From assembly GCA_902776305.1 (NCBI GenBank), contig CACYPS010000003.1, positions 164,779 through 228,778 of the forward strand: a stretch of DNA of 64,000 nt, written 5' to 3'. Position numbers and translations under genes: made by a program. How positions within the stretch are numbered: the first letter of the stretch is position 1; the number at the start of each line of letters is the position of its first letter. The DNA comes from an uncultured Lachnospiraceae bacterium. Its GTDB lineage: Bacteria; Bacillota; Clostridia; Lachnospirales; Lachnospiraceae. Of this stretch, positions 16,496 to 25,663 are shown piece after piece. The notes beneath the pieces are model-generated. The model was given only the letters and a program-made list of their open reading frames with translations, did no database searches and was not told where the DNA came from.

Positions 16496-17752
16496 ATGCG
16501 CATATTATATGATTGTTTTTCATGTTCCCCATATTACGGAAGTGATGAAGGTCTCGGATGGATGTGGCCTTATAAAATGAGTAAATACCATGAAGTATGG
16601 GTCCTGATCCGGAAAGACAGAAAAGAAGGCATTGACAGGTATTGTAAAGAGAACAATATCCGCGGTATTCACTTTGTATATTGTGATCTGCCGGATTCAG
16701 TCAACATCTATTATAAGAGGAAGGCAAAAAACAAGAACGGTACATTTGACTTCCTTCTTTATCAATACCTCTGGCAATATGTCGCCGTGCCTGTTGCAAA
16801 GAAGCTGCATAAGAAATACCGTTTTGACATTGTTCACCACGCAGTCACAAACGATTTTCGTATCATAGGCCGACTTGACAGTCTGGGTATTCCGTTCATA
16901 TTGGGGCCAATCGGAGGTGCACAGGAGACACCGCCGTCCCTCATGTATTATGTGCGAAATCACAAAAAGGTAGAGAAAGTCCGTTCTCTGCTTAACAGAA
17001 TGCTCACATCCACACCCGGATACAGAAGGACCATACGAGCGGCATCCGATGTCTTTGTGTCCAATGATGAAACTATGGAATACATTTTGCCCATAGTCAA
17101 AGATGAAGGCAAATGCCGGCTCCTCACAGAATTAGCGATAGATGACACGGGTGACGTTCCCGAAAGAATCTGTAAAAATAATCAGGATGATACCGTATTT
17201 ATCTGGGCAGGCCGTGTCGAGTACAGAAAAGGACTGGAACTTCTTATGGATGTTTTCCGTACTTTGAAAGACACATTCGGCTGGGAATTGAAGATATGCG
17301 GTACCGGAAGTGATTTAGACCACATTAAGGAGCTTTCCGCTGCTTACGGAATTGACGACAGAATAGAATTCCTCGGTTTCGTGGATCATTCCGACCTGCA
17401 AATCATGTTCGCGGAAGCTGATGCTTTCGTTTTCCCGAGTCTGCGTGAGACTACCGGCAGCGTTCTGCTCGAGTCAATGTCCGTAGGACTGCCGGTCATC
17501 AGCCTGAATCAGGGCGGTGCAAGGCAGATGATCCGACGTGATGAAGGATACCTGATTGATTTTAACAGCAAAGAGGAATGCATTGCAGAGTTCTCGCGTG
17601 TTCTGAAGGAATGCATCGGAAATCATGAAAAATTATATCAGATGGGCCAGCGGGCAAGAACTCGCGCATTGGCAGAATACTCATGGGCATCTAAATGTGA
17701 GTACATGAATTCAGTTTATGAAAAGGCCGTTGCTGAATACAATGCCGACTGA
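16496..17752 (+). CDS. GT4 family glycosyltransferase
   Basis: This 418-residue GT-B retaining enzyme has the N-terminal lobe acceptor loop YGSDEGLGWMWPY (about 13-25), which resembles the GGSE loop of GT4 enzymes. The C-terminal donor lobe contains WAGRVEYRKGLELL and the Glu-x7-Glu donor site PSLRETTGSVLLESMSVGLP. It should add a sugar from a nucleotide donor to a surface glycan on the cytoplasmic side. It is followed 75 bases later by a polysaccharide-deacetylase-like gene with its own ribosome site, and both sit behind one promoter. Donor and acceptor are unknown. Confidence 0.88.
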   Translation: MRILYDCFSCSPYYGSDEGLGWMWPYKMSKYHEVWVLIRKDRKEGIDRYCKENNIRGIHFVYCDLPDSVNIYYKRKAKNKNGTFDFLLYQYLWQYVAVPVAKKLHKKYRFDIVHHAVTNDFRIIGRLDSLGIPFILGPIGGAQETPPSLMYYVRNHKKVEKVRSLLNRMLTSTPGYRRTIRAASDVFVSNDETMEYILPIVKDEGKCRLLTELAIDDTGDVPERICKNNQDDTVFIWAGRVEYRKGLELLMDVFRTLKDTFGWELKICGTGSDLDHIKELSAAYGIDDRIEFLGFVDHSDLQIMFAEADAFVFPSLRETTGSVLLESMSVGLPVISLNQGGARQMIRRDEGYLIDFNSKEECIAEFSRVLKECIGNHEKLYQMGQRARTRALAEYSWASKCEYMNSVYEKAVAEYNAD

Positions 17753-17827
17753 AGCCCTGCACATTTTCACATGCCTGTGAAAGCGACAAAAGTTACTAAG
17801 CATATCGCAAAGCAAGGAGTAAATAAA

Positions 17828-18625
17828 ATGGATAAAGCGATCATCAGCCTCTCGTTCGACGATGGGCGGGAAGATAATTACAGATTATTCAAAAAGTTCA
17901 CGATTCCGCATAACATTCCGGTCACGCTGAATGTTGCAACGGCTTATGTAGACGGCAGCATGCCGGCTGAGTCGTGGCCGACTAAAAAGGGGCCTATGAC
18001 AAAGGAGCAGATAATCGAATTGTCAGGCTGTTCCTCTATAGAGCTTGCCCTTCACGGTGATGCTCATGACAACACCGAACCGGATGTGAGAGCAGGAAGG
18101 GATAAGCTTGCATCGTGGATCGGTTCACCCGAAGATGGAAAATGGGGCTTTGCAAGCCCGTATTCGAAGCTCCCTGTTGAAGATTTTGTAAGTCCTGATG
18201 CTCCGCCTTTCTTCAAAAATGATATTTTATATATGAGGACCGGTCTCAAAAAAGAACCGCTTACACAGCTGCAGGAGATCTGCAGAAAGGCATGCAAACT
18301 ATTGCCGCTCCCAATCTTCTATCATACTACGTACGGATACGCTTTCATGCAGGAATGCCCGGATAGAGTAATCTATAGTTTTCCGGTATTCAACGCTCTG
18401 AGTTTTGCTTACGTAAAGGGTATTATAGACACTGCAATTCGTTATAAGGGAGCGGTCACTCTGATGTTTCACAGTATAGAGCCTGACTCAGCGAGTGTCG
18501 ACGAATGGTCCTGGGATTCAGATAAGTTCCGGAAGCTTTGTGCTTATCTTGTTAAGATGCAGAAGAGAAATAAGCTCGATATCGCTACAACGCGAGATCT
18601 TTATAACAAAATAAAGACAGACTGA
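17828..18625 (+). CDS. Polysaccharide deacetylase-like (NodB/CE4) protein
   Basis: This 265-residue protein has the CE4 motif 1 SLSFDDGRED (Asp11, Asp12) and a His pair in motif 2, ELALHGDAHDN (His75, His79), which would bind zinc. VTLMFHSI near the end corresponds to the last catalytic motif. It may remove acetyl groups from amino sugars of a glycan. There is no signal peptide, unusual for wall deacetylases, so cytoplasmic or lipid-linked substrates are possible. AAGGAG eight bases before ATG 17828 decides the start; the longer frame to 17771 lacks one. It forms an operon with the preceding GT4. Confidence 0.82.
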   Translation: MDKAIISLSFDDGREDNYRLFKKFTIPHNIPVTLNVATAYVDGSMPAESWPTKKGPMTKEQIIELSGCSSIELALHGDAHDNTEPDVRAGRDKLASWIGSPEDGKWGFASPYSKLPVEDFVSPDAPPFFKNDILYMRTGLKKEPLTQLQEICRKACKLLPLPIFYHTTYGYAFMQECPDRVIYSFPVFNALSFAYVKGIIDTAIRYKGAVTLMFHSIEPDSASVDEWSWDSDKFRKLCAYLVKMQKRNKLDIATTRDLYNKIKTD

Positions 18626-18644
18626 GTTCGTGAAACGAAAAAAA

Positions 18645-18731
18645 GCTGTCGCAGATAAATCAACCTCTATATGAGCAGATGTCTGCAAAAATTCCTGCTC
18701 ATATAGAGGTTTTGTGCCTTAGTGCGACAGC
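18645..18731. terminator. Bidirectional terminator with nested stems
   Basis: An inner 16-bp perfect stem (ACCTCTATATGAGCAG / CTGCTCATATAGAGGT) sits inside an outer 9-bp stem (GCTGTCGCA / TGCGACAGC). It separates the convergent genes ending at 18625 (+) and 18748 (-). TTTT follows the inner stem on the plus strand and AAAAAAA precedes the outer stem, so it can serve both directions. Confidence 0.85.
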
Positions 18732-18747
18732 CCTTACATGTTATACA

Positions 18748-19938
18748 TCAAATGTTAAGATTGACAAACAATTCTTTTATTTCATCGCTCTTTTTCTTGT
18801 CTTCGGAAATCATTTTCAGGGGATTTCCTCTCATTATGCTGAAATACAGATACCGGATTAACTGGTATCCCCATGCAAAAGGTCTCAGGAGCAGATTATT
18901 CCTCGCAGCAGGCATACTGTATTTACTGCTATAATTCAATCTGTCCAATAATCCTTTGATTCCTTTGGATTCTGACATAAGCTTTACGCCCCTGTTCTCA
19001 AATGCACCTTTTTTTCCGAAATCTCCCTCACTAATCAGGTATTCCAGAAGTTGTCTGCACGATGAAGAATCAGCATCCCTGCACCATGTCAATTCATTAT
19101 TGAGCCCAAAACATCTCTGACAAACTTTTGTCATGACTTTTGCCAGGTCCTTCAAATGCACTTTTTCTGCTTCCGCACAAAAGTGCTCTTCCCAATACTG
19201 ATCTGACAGATAATGATCCGCGTACACCATCCAGTCGAGCAAGTGCCTGATTCCTACCCCTTCGCGCATATGCCCCGCAAAATGAATCAGAAGTGTCATC
19301 CCGTTTTGAAGGGTCGGCAATACAGGAAAACTGTATCTATCTACTTCTACATTCTCGACGTTGTCCAGTCCGTGACTGAAAAAATCAATCAGCGCCTGTG
19401 ATTCCGGACTGCCATCCATTTTTGCACCGCCCGGTCTTTTGTGTAACTCAAAAACAACATCATCTTTAGCTAATACAACATGATACTCAGCCTTATCAAG
19501 TTCTTCTGTTTTTGAGTAACCGTTATCCAGAAGCAGTTGATAAACACTTTCATATTCATCCTCTCTGACCAGAAAATCAATATCTCCGCTTTTCCGGAGC
19601 TCCGGTACAGGATAAAGCACGGCATTGGCCATGCCCTTCATGATTGCAAAGTCAAAACCCGCTGAAGAAAGCAGATTGACCAGCTCCTGTTGACAGTACA
19701 TCAACATATACCAGCTGCTATATTGCTCAATGACCGACTGTGACCATTCCCGGTCTAAATCGGTATCAGTAAACGATCCTTTTCTTTTTTTGTAGATCTC
19801 ATATCCAAGAGGTGCCACCGCCTGCTGACACATGTCCCTATATATTGCCCACCAGTCCGGTTCAGCCGAAAGATCAGCTTCACCACCGCTCAAGGCCTCC
19901 TTTATGATCTCTATTTCATCCCGTTCTGTCTGATTCAT
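18748..19938 (-). CDS. Nucleotidyltransferase family protein (PF14907-like)
   Basis: This 396-residue protein has the nucleotidyltransferase core KGMANAVLYPVPELRKSGDIDFLV at about 103-126, where GDIDFL provides the catalytic Asp pair, followed by YHVVLAKDDVVFELHKRPGG. The family is called uncharacterised nucleotidyltransferase. Members occur in exopolysaccharide loci and in kinase-bearing lasso-peptide loci, where they act as tailoring enzymes. Here it closes the minus-strand glycan operon, 55 bases after the flippase. The RiPP-like locus lies 21 kb away, so a link with it is only suggestive. GGGGGAA precedes the ATG. Confidence 0.8.
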   Translation of the reverse strand: MNQTERDEIEIIKEALSGGEADLSAEPDWWAIYRDMCQQAVAPLGYEIYKKRKGSFTDTDLDREWSQSVIEQYSSWYMLMYCQQELVNLLSSAGFDFAIMKGMANAVLYPVPELRKSGDIDFLVREDEYESVYQLLLDNGYSKTEELDKAEYHVVLAKDDVVFELHKRPGGAKMDGSPESQALIDFFSHGLDNVENVEVDRYSFPVLPTLQNGMTLLIHFAGHMREGVGIRHLLDWMVYADHYLSDQYWEEHFCAEAEKVHLKDLAKVMTKVCQRCFGLNNELTWCRDADSSSCRQLLEYLISEGDFGKKGAFENRGVKLMSESKGIKGLLDRLNYSSKYSMPAARNNLLLRPFAWGYQLIRYLYFSIMRGNPLKMISEDKKKSDEIKELFVNLNI

Positions 19939-19993
19939 AATTCCCCCCGGTACCGCCGGATGCTCACCTGTGTGAAATTGCTATCGAAAAGCT

Positions 19994-21526
19994 TTAGTCT
20001 TTATTCCTGTTCTTAAGCCTTCCCAGATACTCACCTATCAGATACTTTACAAAATCAAACTCCTCGGATTTTGCAAACACCACCAATACAAATACGGCTG
20101 CCAGAGCGACACTGATGGCACCCAGTATCAAAAACTTAAGAATATACCCATATGATATATGCTGACTGATAACATGGACAATGCCACAGTCCGCACAGAA
20201 TATGGCAAGCATTTTTATCCACAGAAGAGCATATGATACGGGGCTGGATTTAAAATACCTGTTAAACAGAAAATATGTCTTAGATGTAATCTCAATCAAG
20301 TATGTACAACAAGTACCGATAAATATTCCCGGTAATCCGATAATTTTTCCGAGCACTATTGACACAACAAGATTAACAACGGCACTGACACCGGATATAT
20401 TTCTGCCGATCTCAAAATAACCGGTCATGTGCATTGCGGAACTTAAGGGTCTGTAAGTAATCGTCGTAAAGAGGAGCAGGCTATAAAGAAATACCATCTC
20501 CTCAGAAATCAGAAAGCTCTTATCTTTAAGCCAGAGCATGATAAATGACTGTATGCACGCAAAAATACCGACTCCCCCTATTAATGCGAAGAGGAAGAAC
20601 ACAAAAGTCAGTCTTTTCAGAACCTGTATCTTCTTATCGTTGTCCGCAGTCACGAACAAATTTCCGAAACTTGCTTCCGTTGAATCCCAGACTTTGTCAG
20701 CCAGAGTTGTGAAAACATTGGTAATCATCGTATAGTTACCGCAGTAACCGACCATTAAGGTTCCAATCAGCTTTGATATCAGTATATTATCGGTACTGTT
20801 GACTACCTTTCCTGCTATCTGTTTAACAAAGATATTCTTTACATTGGTGAAAATCTGTTTTTTCTCCTCAGCAGGCAGCGTCGGGTCGTCCTTGAGATAA
20901 GGATATCTCTTGTTCACAGCTCTGGATGCGATAGCGTTAGTAATGATTGTCAATGAGATATTGCCAATCAGGTAAGGTAAATATGATTTCGTCAGGCGCA
21001 TTATGACAATAAGCGCAATCGAGCCGACGGTTCGGCACACCATATTAATGTTGGTGTATACATATTGTTTCTGATCGGCCTGCACAAGAGATATCTTATA
21101 GGATAACAGATAAGAAACCGAATTCTGAAAGACGAACAGTACATAGACTATTCGCAGATATCCGAGAGGAACATCTACCTTTTCAATCAGCAGGTGGATT
21201 ATCGGAACGAGAGCTAATCCGACTGCCATCGTGACTGCAGCGATAGTCATATACGCTTTCTTATAGAGGTACATGAGCTGGCAGATCTTCTTTTCATCCC
21301 CTTCCGCGAGCGGCTTATAGAGATTATATACGATTGCAGAACCGACTCCCAATTCTGCCAGTGAAAGGGTAGAGATAACATCCGTAAACAGAGAATTTAA
21401 AGAAGCAGGCAAAATCCCCAGTGAACGTAGCATTTCGGTACGCAACATGAAGGACAGCAGCACTGTTACTCCCTGTGACAAAAATGCAAACAATAAATTC
21501 TTTATGCTCTTATCTGTTCTATTCAT
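19994..21526 (-). CDS. Wzx-type polysaccharide flippase (MOP superfamily)
   Basis: This 510-residue integral membrane protein has about 12-14 hydrophobic segments in the MATE/MOP pattern. It starts NLLFAFLSQGVTVLLSFMLR and contains the paired-domain layout and the QADQKQYVYTNINM cytoplasmic loop common in Wzx and RfbX proteins. It should flip the undecaprenyl-linked repeat unit to the outer face for polymerisation by Wzy. It lies within the minus-strand glycan operon between the sulfotransferase-like gene and the nucleotidyltransferase, which supports Wzx over a drug MATE exporter. Confidence 0.9.
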   Translation of the reverse strand: MNRTDKSIKNLLFAFLSQGVTVLLSFMLRTEMLRSLGILPASLNSLFTDVISTLSLAELGVGSAIVYNLYKPLAEGDEKKICQLMYLYKKAYMTIAAVTMAVGLALVPIIHLLIEKVDVPLGYLRIVYVLFVFQNSVSYLLSYKISLVQADQKQYVYTNINMVCRTVGSIALIVIMRLTKSYLPYLIGNISLTIITNAIASRAVNKRYPYLKDDPTLPAEEKKQIFTNVKNIFVKQIAGKVVNSTDNILISKLIGTLMVGYCGNYTMITNVFTTLADKVWDSTEASFGNLFVTADNDKKIQVLKRLTFVFFLFALIGGVGIFACIQSFIMLWLKDKSFLISEEMVFLYSLLLFTTITYRPLSSAMHMTGYFEIGRNISGVSAVVNLVVSIVLGKIIGLPGIFIGTCCTYLIEITSKTYFLFNRYFKSSPVSYALLWIKMLAIFCADCGIVHVISQHISYGYILKFLILGAISVALAAVFVLVVFAKSEEFDFVKYLIGEYLGRLKNRNKD

Positions 21527-21562
21527 TACCTAACATCCTTCACTTAATTAAGGAATATTGAG

Positions 21563-22612
21563 TCAACCGTTATATAGCAATTCCGGGACTGCGTCCTCAA
21601 GATAACGGATCTCTCTCTCATATTTTGTTGAACGCTTGTACTGTCTCATGTATTTATTCTTAGTCTTCGGATCAAAATGTTTTCCCATTTCAACATGATC
21701 TTCTGACGAAAGTTCGCAGAATTCTTCTACCTTTGAAACCGTCCCTTCGTAATCTTCGAAGAGGTCTTCATAATATATACGCAGTACCTGTTTCTCATCG
21801 CCTTCCGGTTTTTCAATCTCCCTCACCCGCTTCATGAATGCTGCAAACTCTTCTATCTTGATCGGTACCGGAGATTCAGCGTCATAGTGATCCAGGCGAT
21901 GACGCGCCTCCACATAGACATCGCGGATATCACGGTTCATCACGATCACACGAAGCTCTTTTTCTGATATGTATTTACTCAGTCTGAATAAATTCTGCGG
22001 AAGAAGAAAATGATCCAGTAAAAGTACGCCCTTCGATGTGCCCCGGCACAGATTCAGATAAGCACGGATAAATTTACCCGCTGCCGCATAAAACATCTCC
22101 TCTGTTGGAAACGCATATCTTGTGAGCCCGTCATCGTACTTCTTTTTGTAAGTAATATTTTCAAAAAAGTTCGCACTGTACGGCTCTTTTTTCAGACGGT
22201 GCATCGCACTGGAAGCGGTATGCTTGACCGAGAACTTCATTTCTTCATCGTAATACCATTTTGCCTGAAGTGTAAATTCGGTAAGATCATCTATCAAAGC
22301 ATCGACAGCTTCCATAAATGACGGACCAAATCGTTCTTTATAATTACCGTACCAGCCATAATTGTTTTTATAAAGATTACTCATGGCTTGATAGAAAGCA
22401 TTGAGTGCTTCATCGGAACGGTGTATATTGTTCCCCCTGAGCAGCTTGTCTTCCATATCGAAAAGACCATCCGGCATGTAAAGCGGCAAATGCTCACAGG
22501 GATTTTTCTCCAGAACACCTGCTGTAGTAGTACGATATTCTGTCAGAAGATGATATACCGCCGATGAGCCGGTAGCATAATAACCTGTTGGTGTAATTGC
22601 TAGATTACTCAC
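21563..22612 (-). CDS. Sulfotransferase-like protein
   Basis: This is a 349-residue protein without signal peptide. Near the N-terminus TPTGYYATGSSAVYHLL resembles the PAPS 5'-phosphosulfate loop. Later VIVMNRDIRDVYVEARHR resembles the 3'-phosphate-binding motif (RDxRDV), and a RIYYEDLFEDYEGTV helix follows as in sulfotransferases. It would add sulfate to a sugar of the repeat unit. The start is GTG at 22612 and overlaps the preceding stop by four bases (GTGA). I see no PAPS-synthesis genes in the window. Similarity is motif-level, so another P-loop group-transfer role remains possible. Confidence 0.68.
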   Translation of the reverse strand: MSNLAITPTGYYATGSSAVYHLLTEYRTTTAGVLEKNPCEHLPLYMPDGLFDMEDKLLRGNNIHRSDEALNAFYQAMSNLYKNNYGWYGNYKERFGPSFMEAVDALIDDLTEFTLQAKWYYDEEMKFSVKHTASSAMHRLKKEPYSANFFENITYKKKYDDGLTRYAFPTEEMFYAAAGKFIRAYLNLCRGTSKGVLLLDHFLLPQNLFRLSKYISEKELRVIVMNRDIRDVYVEARHRLDHYDAESPVPIKIEEFAAFMKRVREIEKPEGDEKQVLRIYYEDLFEDYEGTVSKVEEFCELSSEDHVEMGKHFDPKTKNKYMRQYKRSTKYEREIRYLEDAVPELLYNG

Positions 22613-23355
22613 TGTTTTTTCCCTTTCAACTTTGCGCGAAGCGCATCATAAAAGTCATCGCCGAACACTTTGCGTGTGAAGTCCATCATTGCCCCCTTCA
22701 GCTTATCTGCTTTGCTTACTTCAATCCAGCTGGAAGCCATGTGGTGAACCGTGCATGTCCTTTCGGTCGTCTTAGGATGCCAGTTGTGTACATCCCATGC
22801 AGCAAAGTAATCTTTCGGATAAACCGCAATTCCTCCGGGAAGCTCCTGATACTCATCACGATCAAGGTCGAGACCCTTTGTCTCGGCGAACTCACTCAGA
22901 ACATCATTTATGTTCGTAAGATCAAGTTCTCCGTTGTCCATCAAAAAATGGCGTGTATGATAGCTCTGCTCAAACTCGGAAATAAAGGGATCATGCTTCT
23001 TGCAGGCAATAAATGCCGTTGTAAGAAGTCTCTCGCTCTCGAATCCGAGAACGACGCTTTTTCCCTCAAGATACTGACTGAAATCCTTTACCGCTTCTAT
23101 ATCCGTGTCAAAATACACGCCGCCGTGGTCAGCCAGCTCTTTTACTCTGACATAGTCTGCTACGAAGGCATATTTCTTTGCTTCATAAGCCTCTTTCACA
23201 TAGTCCGGAGCCGTACTGATATCAAAGTTCTTCTCGCTCCACCTGACAATCTTATAATCAGGCAGTACCTTTCTCCAGGTCATCATATATCGTCTGATAT
23301 CTTCCGGCAGGGGTTTCCCGCCGAACCAACAATAATGTATAACTTTCGGTATCAT
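22609..23355 (-). CDS. GT32-type glycosyltransferase (capsular, DXD)
   Basis: The 248-residue protein starts MIPKVIHYCWFGGKPLP, the family opening of Gly_transf_sug enzymes, and carries the metal-binding DXD in GGVYFDTDIEAV (about 84-95). Members transfer mannose, galactose or GlcNAc in capsule and O-antigen loci. I use ATG 23355, which matches the family N-terminus; a longer in-frame start to 23388 would overlap the upstream gene. The stop overlaps the next gene start (GTGA), so translation is coupled. Confidence 0.88.
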   Translation of the reverse strand: MIPKVIHYCWFGGKPLPEDIRRYMMTWRKVLPDYKIVRWSEKNFDISTAPDYVKEAYEAKKYAFVADYVRVKELADHGGVYFDTDIEAVKDFSQYLEGKSVVLGFESERLLTTAFIACKKHDPFISEFEQSYHTRHFLMDNGELDLTNINDVLSEFAETKGLDLDRDEYQELPGGIAVYPKDYFAAWDVHNWHPKTTERTCTVHHMASSWIEVSKADKLKGAMMDFTRKVFGDDFYDALRAKLKGKKQ

Positions 23356-23362
23356 ATCCGCG

Positions 23363-24595
23363 TCACCTTCCACGTTTCTTCCATTCAATCAGCTTCTTAT
23401 AATAATGCATAAGCTTTCTCACATAGTTCTCGGCGGAATACTTTTCTCTTGCCATTTCAACTATCTGCTCACCGTCCCAGGACGCAGCATCCATCATACG
23501 GATCTTTTCCGCAAGGTCATCGACGTCGTTAGGAGTAAAGACATATCCCGTTATTCCGTCCGTAACAAGTTCCGGCAGACCTCCATTTCTGCTTACAATG
23601 GCCGGACGACCGGCAGCCTGTGCCTCCATAATGGAATACGGAGCATTCTCACAGCACTCACTCGGCATACATACGCAGTGTGCATTTGCCACAACATCTT
23701 TAAGATCCTGACCCGTCTTGAAACCGAGAAGAGGTACTTTCTCCTCAAGATGCAGTTCACTGATCAGTGCACGGATTTCCTCTTCCTCAGGGCCTCGTCC
23801 GACAATATAAAGCGGCTTATCTATTTCTGAAGCAGCATAGCCCTTAATAAGCGTAAGTACGCCTTTTTCACGGCTTAACCGTCCGAAATACAGGAAATAC
23901 TTTCCGTCATCGGTACCGTTTTTGAATTCAGTTCCGACAGGAAGGAAATTTGCCATATAACGGATCGGTCCCTTTGTCACTTTTGCCTCTTCAAGTCTTC
24001 GTTTATGGTGCATGGAAGGAGTAATTATAAGATCCATATGACGATATGTGCCTTTCATCTTATAGACCAGTGACTCCATGACAGCCAGGGTGCTCTTGGC
24101 TTTTGAATCCTTCATGCACGCGGTCTTTATGCAGTGCAGGTAATCGCCGTGAAGGCATGCGTCACATATCTGACCGTGATTCATCATAAGATAGGTCGGG
24201 CAGACTGCTTTGAGATCGTGAGATGTGTACACGATGGGGATATCCCTTTTTACCGCTTCATCCACTATAGATCCCGTCAGCTGGCTCTGAAAAATGTTGA
24301 GATGGATAATATCCGGTTCCTCATCATCGAGGAGCTGAGCAAACTTTGTTTTTGCCTCAAATGAGTATAATAGTTTGGCAGACTGTTTTGCCATCTCGGG
24401 AATACTCATTTTGCCGTTATAATCAATGTTGTCAACAAAGTACTGCTCCTGCTCGCACGGAAGATTTTCCGGATGTTTCATGGAAAAGTAAATCACTTCG
24501 ACTCCCCTCTCTTTTAACATATTCCCCAGTGCGAAATAGTAAGTCTCGGAGCCACCCTTTAAATAATGAAATTTGTTGACAAGCAATACTTTCAC
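23363..24595 (-). CDS. GT4 family glycosyltransferase
   Basis: This 410-residue GT-B enzyme has the acceptor loop KFHYLKGGSETYYFALG near residue 8 and the family segment YTSHDLKAVCPTYLM. A four-Cys cluster (CDACLHGDYLHCIKTAC) may bind a metal or stabilise the fold, as in many capsule GT4s. The donor lobe has YFGRLSREKGVLTLI and CCENAPYSIMEAQAAGRP. It acts on the cytoplasmic side of the membrane in repeat-unit assembly. Its start overlaps the upstream stop (ATGA). Confidence 0.9.
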   Translation of the reverse strand: MKVLLVNKFHYLKGGSETYYFALGNMLKERGVEVIYFSMKHPENLPCEQEQYFVDNIDYNGKMSIPEMAKQSAKLLYSFEAKTKFAQLLDDEEPDIIHLNIFQSQLTGSIVDEAVKRDIPIVYTSHDLKAVCPTYLMMNHGQICDACLHGDYLHCIKTACMKDSKAKSTLAVMESLVYKMKGTYRHMDLIITPSMHHKRRLEEAKVTKGPIRYMANFLPVGTEFKNGTDDGKYFLYFGRLSREKGVLTLIKGYAASEIDKPLYIVGRGPEEEEIRALISELHLEEKVPLLGFKTGQDLKDVVANAHCVCMPSECCENAPYSIMEAQAAGRPAIVSRNGGLPELVTDGITGYVFTPNDVDDLAEKIRMMDAASWDGEQIVEMAREKYSAENYVRKLMHYYKKLIEWKKRGR

Positions 24596-25524
24596 TTCCA
24601 GTACCTCTTTTTCTTAAATTTCTTTTTCCTGACAAGATACTCGATATCGATAATCTCGAAATCTTCCGTAGCACTATACGTATGTGTGCCAATCAACCTG
24701 TTTCTCGTTCCCTTACAATGAACCTGCTTCGGAAGAATCTCACGAATCAGTTCTCCGATTTTTCCATCCTTCCATTCCATGAATTTTGTCGAGAAGCCGT
24801 ACACTGCGGGAGTACTTCTCTGCACCGGACATATCGTACCGTTCACGATCGGACCCGCCATTCTTGATTCGTATGTATATTCCTCTGTATCCCTGTCGAT
24901 CCACTCCGCGCTGATATTTCCATTCTCACGAATCAAACGATAACGTACGAATCGTGTTAATTTAGGATCCACAGGATCATATTCCGATCCGAGAAGGTAT
25001 ACAGCATCCTCTGTAATTTCCGTGACTACAGAGTCAACGATTTTGTGCCCTTCCAGAAATCTGCCGGCACGGCGCCACTTCCACGGGAATTCCACACAGC
25101 GGTAGAGGCAGATTTCCTCAATCATTTCAGTTTCAGGGAGCATGTAAAGTTCTCCGTTCCATTCAAATGTCATTGGGAAGGACATATGAAACGGCTCAAT
25201 AATTACCTGATGCGGCTTCTTCTTATAAATCGAATCGCCTGTCAGCGCAACCGTCGCAATGCTGCCTAAATTAGTCTTTCTGTCCATGCATTCCAGAAAT
25301 ACGACCTGTTTTCCCTGATATTCACAAACCAACGGATCTGCATACCAGTATCTTGCCGTATTGGGCACCAATGTAAAGGGCTGATCCAGACCTTTCTCGG
25401 TGTATAATTCCCTGCCCTTTATTCTCTCTCTGTAGCCCCATGAAAATGCGACTTCATATCCGATCAGTTTTTTAAAACCGAGCCAGAGACCTAATCTTTT
25501 CGCCTTTTGAAACAGCGTTTCCAT
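24592..25524 (-). CDS. Glucosamine inositolphosphorylceramide transferase (GINT1)-like glycan protein
   Basis: This 310-residue protein resembles the five-bladed domain seen at the N-terminus of plant GINT1 and in many bacterial polysaccharide loci. Characteristic blocks are TARYWYADPLVCEYQGKQVV, FHMSFPMTFEWNGELYMLPE and LYRCVEFPWKW. The bacterial members have no proven reaction; a glycosyl- or formyltransferase-associated role in glycan assembly is suspected from context. It is the third gene of the minus-strand operon and overlaps the next one by four bases. No signal peptide or membrane segment is visible. Confidence 0.7.
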   Translation of the reverse strand: METLFQKAKRLGLWLGFKKLIGYEVAFSWGYRERIKGRELYTEKGLDQPFTLVPNTARYWYADPLVCEYQGKQVVFLECMDRKTNLGSIATVALTGDSIYKKKPHQVIIEPFHMSFPMTFEWNGELYMLPETEMIEEICLYRCVEFPWKWRRAGRFLEGHKIVDSVVTEITEDAVYLLGSEYDPVDPKLTRFVRYRLIRENGNISAEWIDRDTEEYTYESRMAGPIVNGTICPVQRSTPAVYGFSTKFMEWKDGKIGELIREILPKQVHCKGTRNRLIGTHTYSATEDFEIIDIEYLVRKKKFKKKRYWK

Positions 25525-25563
25525 GCATTACCTCCTTAAGTCGTCCTATATAAAATTCAATCC

Positions 25564-25648
25564 GATTCAAGACTCGCTCGCGAGACTCGGCGCGGGATTC
25601 GGGTCAGCGTTAGCTGACATCTTCCAAACCGAATCCCTGCGCATCCTC
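25564..25648. repeat. 85-bp structured repeat, family 3, copy 1
   Basis: The element contains CTCGC/GCGAG, an outer stem GGGATTCGG/CCGAATCCC and an inner hairpin GTCAGC-GTTA-GCTGAC. It recurs in inverted orientation at 62875-62959 with four differences by eye. It lies inside the glycan operon between two genes. Confidence 0.85.
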
Positions 25649-25663
25649 GCGGAGCATATTCGA

